Source: Oscillospiraceae bacterium (GTDB lineage Bacteria; Bacillota; Clostridia; Oscillospirales; Acutalibacteraceae). Taken from it: a stretch of 5,687 nucleotides of DNA. Numbering within the stretch: the first letter of the stretch is position 1; each line of letters begins with the position of its first letter. Of the stretch, positions 1-5,509 are shown piece after piece. Below the pieces are notes generated by a model. The model was not told the DNA's origin, ran no database searches, and was given only the letters and a program-made list of their open reading frames with translations. The stretch covers positions 18,544 to 24,230 of the forward strand of contig JAHZCM010000019.1 in assembly GCA_019422905.1 (NCBI GenBank). Reading direction: 5' to 3'. A program made the translations under genes and the position numbers.

Positions 1-894
1 AATCCGGAACGAGAGAAACAGCGTAAGCAGGAACAGCAGGGCGGTGGTCAGCAGAAATGCGTCCAGCAGCACCGGCAGTCCGCGCAGGATGCTGGAGGTC
101 TGCACAAGGGCGACGATGGAAAGCGAGCTGTTGCTGAGCGGGATGGAAATCGTGTTGTAGGCGGTATCCTCGGCGTAATAGCGGCCAAAGTCGGATGCGC
201 TGCGCGTGTCGTTGAACTGGCTGGAAAAATCGGGAAAGCCGGTAAAAAGCGTTTCACCGTCCTCGGTCACAAAGCCGATATGGTCAAGCGCATGCACTTC
301 AGAGGTCCAGATATGGGAGAAAAGCGTTTTGGGCTGCATCCATACGCCGATGTGGTATTCCCCAAGGCGCAGGATGCGGACCAGATAGGAATTGTCCTGA
401 AGCTGGATGCCGATCCAGTTGGTAATCTCTCCGTCTGAAAACCGTTCGGAGAGGCTGTGAATTTCGTCCAGAATCTCGCGCTTCTGGGACAAATCACCGT
501 ATTCCGATGAATAAGAGGTTACTTTTCCGGTCGCGGGGGAATAGAGGAATACGCCGTCCAGAAAATTGTAGGTGCCGAGGATGGAGCGGATGGAATTTCG
601 CGCGCGCATCTGCGCGATGGTCTGTGCGTCGGCGCTGGACAGGGAATCGCTTCCCGGAGATACGGAACCGGGGTCCACGCTCAAAAGGCTTCTGTCAATC
701 TGCGTGAGCGTGGCGGATATCTGGCTTTCCAGAAGGGAGATCGTATTTTTGACCAGAGAGGCGGTTTGCTCCTGCACAAGCTGGGTAGAGTAAATATTGA
801 ACAAGACCAGCAGAACCATAAGCGGCAGCAGCATAACGATCAGCTGCGCCGGAATGCGCAACTGCAGGCTGTTGGAAAGCCGGCGGATTTTCAT
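1..894 (-). CDS. Sensor histidine kinase, YesM-like, N-terminal part (runs off left edge)
   Basis: The reading frame from ATG (complement of 892-894) stays open for 298 codons to position 1, so the 3' part of the gene is missing. It begins MKIRRLSNSLQLRIPAQLIV. A hydrophobic helix lies at about residues 14-35, then a hydrophilic domain of about 235 residues (36-270), then a second strong helix at about 271-296 ending in FLSFRI at the edge. This helix, large extracytoplasmic domain, helix topology is that of YesM-type sensor kinases, which continue into HAMP, His_kinase and HATPase_c domains. Those domains are not visible here, so the kinase assignment is inference from topology and context. 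A ribosome binding site AGGGAGG (complement of 904-910) sits 9 nt before the ATG. The gene is divergent from a sugar ABC transporter operon, the usual partner of YesM/YesN systems, so it probably senses the transported sugar or a related signal. A chemoreceptor with the same topology is the main alternative. Confidence 0.82.
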   Translation of the reverse strand, partial: MKIRRLSNSLQLRIPAQLIVMLLPLMVLLVLFNIYSTQLVQEQTASLVKNTISLLESQISATLTQIDRSLLSVDPGSVSPGSDSLSSADAQTIAQMRARNSIRSILGTYNFLDGVFLYSPATGKVTSYSSEYGDLSQKREILDEIHSLSERFSDGEITNWIGIQLQDNSYLVRILRLGEYHIGVWMQPKTLFSHIWTSEVHALDHIGFVTEDGETLFTGFPDFSSQFNDTRSASDFGRYYAEDTAYNTISIPLSNSSLSIVALVQTSSILRGLPVLLDAFLLTTALLFLLTLFLSFRI

Positions 895-917
895 GGTTAT
901 GACCCTCCCTGCATCTT

Positions 918-945
918 GTGCGGCATATACCCCTGTACGCCGCAC
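918..945 (-). promoter_or_regulatory. GC-rich inverted repeat in the sensor-kinase leader
   Basis: GTGCGGC (918-924) and GCCGCAC (939-945) form a perfect 7-bp inverted repeat around a 14-nt spacer. On the minus strand it falls between the predicted transcription start (about 953) and the ribosome binding site (complement of 904-910), ending 7 nt before that site. It could fold in the kinase mRNA as a leader hairpin, or act as a DNA operator. The spacer contains no further convincing pairing on the minus-strand RNA. There is no U-tract after it, so it is not an intrinsic terminator. Confidence 0.45.
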
Positions 946-959
946 TTGAATCTGATTTC

Positions 960-988
960 ATTATTTCACAGTTGCACTTGGAAGTCAA
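960..988 (-). promoter_or_regulatory. Predicted sigma-A promoter for the sensor kinase gene
   Basis: On the minus strand, TTGACT (complement of 983-988) is followed by a 17-bp spacer and AATAAT (complement of 960-965). The -35 box matches TTGACA at five of six positions, the -10 box matches TATAAT at five of six, and the spacing is optimal. Transcription would start near 953 and give a leader of about 59 nt before the kinase ATG. A direct repeat ATTTCA (955-960 and 963-968) straddles the -10 box. Confidence 0.7.
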
Positions 989-998
989 TTGAATTGAC
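984..998. promoter_or_regulatory. 15-bp perfect palindrome, candidate operator over the kinase -35 box
   Basis: GTCAATT-G-AATTGAC is a perfect inverted repeat of 7-bp arms around a single central G. Its left arm overlaps the minus-strand -35 box (complement of 983-988), so a dimeric regulator bound here would be expected to affect transcription of the kinase gene. Both arms contain TTGAC in opposite orientations, but no matching -10 box lies at suitable distance on the plus strand. Binding by a regulator is inference from symmetry and position. Confidence 0.5.
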
Positions 999-1086
999 GG
1001 TATATTTTCTGGTATTTTGTGGAGAAAAGACACAAAAACAATAACTTGGAACACAATTTTAGTAGAGGATAAACGGCGGACGGACC

Positions 1087-1092
1087 TATAAT
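1087..1092 (+). promoter_or_regulatory. Consensus -10 box (TATAAT) for the transporter operon
   Basis: A perfect TATAAT lies 41 nt before the binding-protein ATG. At spacers of 15 to 19 bp upstream the sequence is purine-rich (AGAGGA at 17 bp) and has no resemblance to TTGACA, and there is no extended -10 TG. This fits a promoter that needs an activator, such as a YesN/AraC-type response regulator. A weaker alternative is TTGGAA (1046-1051) with GATAAA (1068-1073) at 16 bp. Transcription would start around 1099. Confidence 0.5.
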
Positions 1093-1133
1093 GAGGATAC
1101 AAAATTTACTTCCAAAACAGAGGAGGAGTATTC

Positions 1134-2690
1134 ATGAAGGCAACAAAAAGATGGCCAAAAACGGTTTTTGCGGTGATGCTGATTCTTGCAATGCTGTGTT
1201 CCCTGTGTGCATGTGCTTCCGGAGGCGGAGAATCCGGCAGCAGCGCGCAGACGGGAAGCAGCGATTCTGGCTCCGAAAGCAAAACGGAGGAATCCACGCC
1301 GGAAGAGCAGCAGGAGGACATCGAACTCGTTATGGCTTTCTGGTGCAGCACCGAGCTGGCGGATATGGACAAGGTCTTTGAATCGCTGAGCGGGCTGACG
1401 AAGGAGAAAATCGGCGTTACCGTCAAGCCCTTTACGGTGAACATGGCGAACTATCCGCAGCAGACGAACCTCATGCTTTCGAGTGGCGAGCAGATCGACC
1501 TGATGTGCATGTACTACGAGTGGTTCCAGAGCATGTATGCGAAGGGACATCTGATGGATATCACGGATCTGCTGGAAAGCGACGGACAAGGTATCATCGA
1601 GGCCGTTGGGCGTGATTTCCTGGAGGCGAGCAAGATTGCAGGGCGGCAGTATGCGGTGACGACGATCCGTGACCTTGCGAAGGAATATGGATTCCTGTTT
1701 GATAAGGGAATTGCGGACCAAAACAATATAGACCTGGATTCCATCAAGACGTTTGACGATGTGGAGAAGGCATTGGGCGTCGTTAAGGCGAACGAGCCGG
1801 AAATTACGCCGCTTATTGGAACGGAAGCAACTTATGCGGCCGAGTACCTTGTTCCGGGCCTTGATTTGCTCGGAGATGGTTTGGGCGCGCTGCTAAACTA
1901 CGGCGAGGGTCTTGAGGTCGTAAACTACTACGCGAGCGACGAATATATGGAAATGGCGAAGCGGATGCGCGACTGGTACCTGAAGGGCTACATTTCCGAG
2001 GACGTCGTGACGGCGGGCGAAAACGCGCGCTCCTACTTTAAAGCGGGTACGGCGTTTGCCGCGCTCAGCACCCTGAAGCCGGGCTATGCCTTTAAGGAGA
2101 GCAAGGGCATAGGAAAAGAAATGGTGCAGATCGGCATTATCCCCGCGACGACAAACACGACGGTTGTGCAGTCGATCCAGTGGACGATTCCGGAAAACAC
2201 CGATTATGCGCAGAAGGCCATGCAGCTTTTGAATCTGATGTACTCCGACGCGGATGTGATGAACACGCTGGCATGGGGCATTGAGGGCGAGCATTACGAG
2301 GTGCTCGACAGCGGCCTGATCGATTATCCCGAGGGCGTCACGGGCGAAACCTCCGGCTACAACCTGAATTACGGCTGGATGTTCGGCAACCAGTTCATTT
2401 CCTATGTGTGGAACGGCGATTCCGAGACGATCTGGGCGGATACGGATGCGTTCAACAAATCCGCGAAAAAGTCTGCGGCGTTTGGCTTCTCCTATGACTC
2501 CACAAATGTCAAGACGGAAACCGCGGCGTGCGCCAACGTCGTCAGCGAATACGGCGTATCTCTGACGTCCGGCCTGGTCGATCCGGAAACCGTCATCCCG
2601 GAATTTGTCGCAAAGCTGGAGGCTTCCGGCATCGACAAGATCATTGCGGAGAAGCAGGCTCAGCTGGACGCATGGAAAGCGGCCGGCTAA
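1134..2690 (+). CDS. Lipoprotein carbohydrate-binding protein of an ABC transporter (LplA/YtcQ type, DUF3502-like C-terminus)
   Basis: The 518-residue product captures a sugar or oligosaccharide outside the cell and delivers it to the permeases encoded next. It starts with a lipoprotein signal: basic KATKRWPK, a hydrophobic core (about 10-24) and lipobox LCAC, which places the lipidated cysteine at Cys27. Cys22 and Cys25 also lie nearby but fit a lipobox less well. A Ser/Gly/Glu-rich tether follows (about 28-62), then the solute-binding fold from about residue 63. The C-terminus (from AFGFSYDS near 449 through VVSEYG, GLVDPETVIPEF and GIDKIIAEKQAQLDAW) matches what I know of the DUF3502 region found in binding proteins that partner LplB/LplC permeases. 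The ribosome binding site AGGAGG (1121-1126) is 7 nt before the ATG. It is the first gene of the plus-strand operon. The ligand cannot be inferred. Confidence 0.93.
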   Translation: MKATKRWPKTVFAVMLILAMLCSLCACASGGGESGSSAQTGSSDSGSESKTEESTPEEQQEDIELVMAFWCSTELADMDKVFESLSGLTKEKIGVTVKPFTVNMANYPQQTNLMLSSGEQIDLMCMYYEWFQSMYAKGHLMDITDLLESDGQGIIEAVGRDFLEASKIAGRQYAVTTIRDLAKEYGFLFDKGIADQNNIDLDSIKTFDDVEKALGVVKANEPEITPLIGTEATYAAEYLVPGLDLLGDGLGALLNYGEGLEVVNYYASDEYMEMAKRMRDWYLKGYISEDVVTAGENARSYFKAGTAFAALSTLKPGYAFKESKGIGKEMVQIGIIPATTNTTVVQSIQWTIPENTDYAQKAMQLLNLMYSDADVMNTLAWGIEGEHYEVLDSGLIDYPEGVTGETSGYNLNYGWMFGNQFISYVWNGDSETIWADTDAFNKSAKKSAAFGFSYDSTNVKTETAACANVVSEYGVSLTSGLVDPETVIPEFVAKLEASGIDKIIAEKQAQLDAWKAAG

Positions 2691-2699
2691 GAACAGAAT

Positions 2700-2728
2700 G
2701 AAAGGGGCCTCCTTGCGGGGCTCTTTTC
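2700..2728 (+). terminator. Intercistronic hairpin after the binding-protein gene (partial terminator or mRNA stabiliser)
   Basis: Positions 2700-2711 pair with 2717-2728 over 12 consecutive positions (nine Watson-Crick, three G-U) around a CTTGC loop, starting 9 nt after the TAA stop. The 3' arm ends CTCTTTTC, so a short U-run lies inside the stem, but the following bases are AAAATATAAGG, with no free U-tract. It is therefore more likely a leaky terminator or a 3' stabiliser than a full stop. Such an element would allow more binding protein than permease to be made, a common pattern in binding-protein-dependent transporters. Confidence 0.6.
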
Positions 2729-2746
2729 AAAATATAAGGTTAGAAG

Positions 2747-3679
2747 GTGAGGACATTGGGGACGCGGACGAGCCGTGGGAAGATCAAAAAATTCATCCCT
2801 CTGTATGTCATGATGGTTTTACCGCTTCTGTATTTACTGATCAACAATTATCTGCCGATGTTCGGGCTCGTCATCGCATTCAAAAATGTCAACTTCAAAA
2901 AGGGCATATGGGGAAGCGATTGGGCCGGGCTGGACAATTTCAAGTATCTGTTCGCCACGCAGGACGCATGGACGATTACGCGCAACACCGTGCTGTATAA
3001 CCTCGCGTTTATTGTGCTGAACACAACCTTTGCCGTGGCGATGGCGATCATCCTCAGCGAGCTGACAGCCAGGAAAAGCAAGCGCTTTTACCAGAGCGTC
3101 ACGCTGCTGCCGTACCTGATCTCCATGGTGATCATCAGCTATCTCGCAAATGCGTTTTTGAGCACGGATACGGGCTTTCTCAACAACACGATTCTGCCGC
3201 TGCTGCACATCGAAAAGGTCTCGTGGTATACGGATGCCGGAAAGTGGCCGGTTATTCTCACGATTGTGGAGCTGTGGAAAAATGTGGGATACCTGAGCAT
3301 CATCTATTATTCGGCGGTCATCGGCATTGACCGCGAGTATCTGGAATGCGCGGCGCTGGAGGGCGCCACAAAGATGCAGCAGATCCGGAAAATCGTGCTC
3401 CCGCTGATTCAGCCGGAAATCACGATCATGGTTCTGCTCGCGGTGGGCAAAATTTTCTATTCGGATTTCGGCCTGTTTTATCAGGTTCCCATGGATTCCG
3501 GCCCGCTGTATTCCACGACGAATGTCGTCAGCACCTACGTATACCGCGGCCTGATGCAGCTTGGCGATATCGGCATGTCCTCGGCGGCGGGGCTTTACCA
3601 GTCTCTGGTGGGCTTCGTTCTGGTGCTGCTGTCGAATCTGGTCGTTCGGAAAATCAATCCGGAAAACGCGCTGTTTTAG
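2747..3679 (+). CDS. Carbohydrate ABC transporter permease, LplB type
   Basis: The 310-residue product is one half of the membrane channel of a CUT1-type sugar importer. Hydrophobic helices lie at about 16-36, 80-104, 116-138, 167-191, 224-244 and 279-301. The PMFGLVIAFKN stretch after helix 1 is typical of LplB-like permeases. The EAA loop that contacts the ATPase is at about 200-222 (ECAALEGA, then RKIVLPLIQP). The start is uncertain. An in-frame TAG at 2741-2743 limits it; GTG at 2747 has AAGG (2736-2739) 7 nt upstream, while TTG at 2756 has the better match GAAGGTGA (2743-2750) 5 nt upstream. Either start loses no conserved part. The next permease starts 20 nt downstream, so the two are surely co-transcribed and form a heterodimer. 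Confidence 0.93.
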   Translation: MRTLGTRTSRGKIKKFIPLYVMMVLPLLYLLINNYLPMFGLVIAFKNVNFKKGIWGSDWAGLDNFKYLFATQDAWTITRNTVLYNLAFIVLNTTFAVAMAIILSELTARKSKRFYQSVTLLPYLISMVIISYLANAFLSTDTGFLNNTILPLLHIEKVSWYTDAGKWPVILTIVELWKNVGYLSIIYYSAVIGIDREYLECAALEGATKMQQIRKIVLPLIQPEITIMVLLAVGKIFYSDFGLFYQVPMDSGPLYSTTNVVSTYVYRGLMQLGDIGMSSAAGLYQSLVGFVLVLLSNLVVRKINPENALF

Positions 3680-3699
3680 AAGAAAGGCGGGAGGAACTT

Positions 3700-4590
3700 A
3701 TGAAAACAAAGGAGGAAAGGGTTTTTCAGACCGTTTCCCATATTCTGATGATTGCGGCTTCCATTGCATGTCTGCTGCCGTTTGTTCTTCTGATTATCTC
3801 TTCGTTCACGGACAACAATACGATTATCCGGAACGGCTATTCCCTTTTTCCGGAGAAGTGGAGCCTGGACGCATATGCGTATCTGTTGAAGCGCAGCGAC
3901 CAGATTTTCCGTGCCTACGGGATTACGGTGCTGGTCACGCTGATCGGCACCTGCGGGAACCTGATTCTGACGACGCTGATTTCTTACCCGCTTTCCAGAG
4001 CGGACCTGCCGGGCCGGCGCGTCATTACCTTCATCGTCTTTTTCACGATGCTGTTCAGCGGCGGCCTTGTGCCGACCTACCTGATGTACACCACCTATTT
4101 CGGCATCAAGAATACGCTTGCCGGACTGATTGTGCCGCTGCTTTTGCTGAACGCCTATTATGTGATGATCATGAAGACGTTTTTCCAGAGCAGCATCCCG
4201 AAAGCAATCATAGAATCCGCGCAGATCGACGGCGCGTCGGAAATGAAGATTTTCCTGAAGATCATTCTGCCGATGGGCAAGCCGATCATCGCGACGGTGT
4301 GCCTGTTCTCCGGAATCGCCTATTGGAACGACTGGTACAACGGCATGATTTACATAACGGATTCGGAGCTTTTCAGCATCCAGCAGCTTTTGAACCGCAT
4401 GATGTCCGACATCCAGTTTTTACAGTCCAATACAGCAATCAGCGGCGCGGCGGACTATATCAGCAACATCCCGGGTATGACGGTGCGCATGGCGATTGCA
4501 GTGGTCGGCATCCTGCCGATCCTGATCATCTATCCGTTTGTGCAGAATAACTTTGTAAAAGGCATTGCCATCGGCGCCGTAAAGGGCTGA
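3700..4590 (+). CDS. Carbohydrate ABC transporter permease, LplC/YtcP type
   Basis: The 296-residue product is the second channel subunit. Helices lie at about 12-34, 74-97, 107-126, 135-158, 195-215 and 260-282. Signatures seen are MLFSGGLVPTYL after helix 3, the EAA loop at about 172-195 (ESAQIDGA, then IILPMGKP), and the C-terminal YPFVQNNFVKG with IGAVKG at the end, all characteristic of LplC/YtcP-like permeases. The frame is open upstream to 3346 inside the previous gene, but the ATG at 3700 is preferred: it follows GGGAGG (3689-3694) by 5 nt, gives the usual family length, and avoids a long overlap with the LplB-type gene. No ATP-binding subunit gene follows directly. Related importers use a shared MsmX-type ATPase encoded elsewhere, which is the likely situation here. 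Confidence 0.94.
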   Translation: MKTKEERVFQTVSHILMIAASIACLLPFVLLIISSFTDNNTIIRNGYSLFPEKWSLDAYAYLLKRSDQIFRAYGITVLVTLIGTCGNLILTTLISYPLSRADLPGRRVITFIVFFTMLFSGGLVPTYLMYTTYFGIKNTLAGLIVPLLLLNAYYVMIMKTFFQSSIPKAIIESAQIDGASEMKIFLKIILPMGKPIIATVCLFSGIAYWNDWYNGMIYITDSELFSIQQLLNRMMSDIQFLQSNTAISGAADYISNIPGMTVRMAIAVVGILPILIIYPFVQNNFVKGIAIGAVKG

Positions 4591-4630
4591 GCGAAAGGGC
4601 TGAGAAAAAAAGGCTGATAGAAAGGAATGA
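4581..4630 (+). repeat. Cluster of four AAAGG-CTGA-like 10-bp units
   Basis: AAAGGGCTGA occurs at 4581-4590 (containing the permease stop codon) and again exactly at 4594-4603. A third copy with one mismatch (AAAAGGCTGA) is at 4608-4617, and a fourth with two (AAAGGAATGA) at 4621-4630. The period is 13 to 14 bp. Each unit carries an AAGG-like ribosome binding sequence followed by TGA. It fills most of the 47-nt gap before the next gene and may have arisen by duplication of the permease 3' end. Confidence 0.6.
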
Positions 4631-4637
4631 GAGGACT

Positions 4638-5471
4638 TTGAAAGAGGTTTATTTACAGTTGTATTCCCTGTTTGGGGATATCGACAAGGACTTTTCGGGT
4701 GCGCTGGAATATGCCGCGCGGGCGGGCTACCGCGGCGTTGAATTTGCGCAGTCCAATTACGGCGGCATGCCGATACCGGAGCTGCGTGAAAAGCTGCGGG
4801 CGCTGGGGCTGATCCCGCTGTCTACGCATATCCGGCTGGAGGAGCTGCCGGAGACGCTGAAAATTGCGGAAAAACTCGAAATGCCGTATATCATCATCGC
4901 CGGGGCTTACTGCTATGACGGCGCGAGCGCGCTCGAGGTGGCGCGGCAGCTGAACGAGGCCGGCGCGCTGTGCAGGGCGCGCGGGATTCAGCTCGGCTAC
5001 CACAATCACCGCGGCGAGTTCAGCTTGGCGGAAAACGGGAAGCATCTCTTGGACATCCTGATTGAAAACACGGACCCGGACAAGGTATTCTTCCAGATGG
5101 ACGTGGGCTGGACGGTTACGGCCGGTATCGACTGGGAGGCCTACATGAACCGGTACAGCGGGCGCTTTAAGCTGATCCACGTGAAGGAAACGACGACGGA
5201 TCAGCTCGGCCCCTCAAAGATGCACAATCCCAAGGAGGGCTTCAAAAACGCCGACGGGAAGAAGGAGGATTTTGTGACGGCGGTGCTCAAGCTGCGTGCC
5301 GAGCGCACGTGGAATACGGTGCTCGGAAAGGGCATGATCGATTGGAAGCGCGTCCGGGACGTGGCGGACGCGCAGGGCGCGAAAGCGTATATTGTGGAAA
5401 GAGAGCATGATTACTGCGGGGACATTTTCACCTGCATCCGGGAGGACGCGGAGTTTTTACTCAAATTGTAA
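4638..5471 (+). CDS. Sugar phosphate isomerase/epimerase family protein (TIM barrel, AP endonuclease 2 superfamily)
   Basis: The 277-residue product is probably a cytoplasmic, divalent-metal-dependent enzyme acting on a sugar or keto-sugar. The start KEVYLQLYSLFGD is the usual first barrel strand. Family motifs follow in order: GYHNHRGEF (120-128), MDVGW (154-158), IHVKE (180-184) and VEREHDY (253-259). Candidate metal ligands by family analogy are Glu127, Asp155, His181 and Glu254. The start is TTG; no ATG, GTG or other TTG precedes it in frame within the gap, and the next Met (44) would remove the first strand. Initiation signals are imperfect: GAGG (4631-4634) is only 3 nt away and AAAGGA (4621-4626) is 11 nt away. 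It follows the permeases and precedes an oxidoreductase, a frequent pairing in sugar or inositol catabolism. The family covers isomerases, epimerases, dehydratases and glycoside-cleaving enzymes, so the reaction is not determined. Confidence 0.88.
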   Translation: MKEVYLQLYSLFGDIDKDFSGALEYAARAGYRGVEFAQSNYGGMPIPELREKLRALGLIPLSTHIRLEELPETLKIAEKLEMPYIIIAGAYCYDGASALEVARQLNEAGALCRARGIQLGYHNHRGEFSLAENGKHLLDILIENTDPDKVFFQMDVGWTVTAGIDWEAYMNRYSGRFKLIHVKETTTDQLGPSKMHNPKEGFKNADGKKEDFVTAVLKLRAERTWNTVLGKGMIDWKRVRDVADAQGAKAYIVEREHDYCGDIFTCIREDAEFLLKL

Positions 5472-5509
5472 GGTATATCAGAAGAAATAACGCAAAGGAG
5501 TGTACTTTT

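Noticed and set aside
994..1018. Plus-strand promoter using TTGACG (994-999) with TATTTT (1013-1018)
   Set aside because: The spacer is only 13 bp and at 17 bp there is no -10-like sequence; the TTGAC is better explained as the other arm of the palindrome.
507..1044. Plus-strand open frames opposite the kinase gene (507-707, 572-793, 766-1044)
   Set aside because: They are antisense shadows of the kinase coding sequence, with no ribosome binding sites or recognisable domains.
695..1102. Minus-strand open frame covering the intergenic region and the kinase 5' end
   Set aside because: It is in a different frame from the kinase, would be read across the promoter region, and lacks recognisable protein features.
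895..1133. Small RNA, riboswitch or catabolite-repression (cre) site in the divergent region
   Set aside because: I found no match to a cre-like TG-N-AACG-TT-CA pattern, no riboswitch core that I recognise, and no hairpin followed by a U-tract.
1086..1721. Minus-strand open frame (211 codons) opposite the binding-protein gene
   Set aside because: It lies opposite a well-supported gene, has no ribosome binding site or motif, and is explained by codon bias of the plus strand.
3346..3699. Upstream in-frame extension of the LplC-type permease
   Set aside because: It would overlap the LplB-type gene by over 300 nt and encodes a low-complexity, non-membrane sequence; the ATG at 3700 has a good ribosome binding site and gives the family length.
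3561..4550. Long plus-strand open frame (329 codons) across both permease genes
   Set aside because: It is out of frame with the clear permeases, is rich in Arg, His and Asp as expected from a shifted GC-rich frame, and shows no family motif.
4627..4641. Four-codon frame ATG AGA GGA CTT TGA overlapping the TTG start of the isomerase gene
   Set aside because: The TTGA overlap is suggestive of translational coupling, but the only nearby AAGG ends one base before its ATG, so initiation there is unlikely; probably chance.
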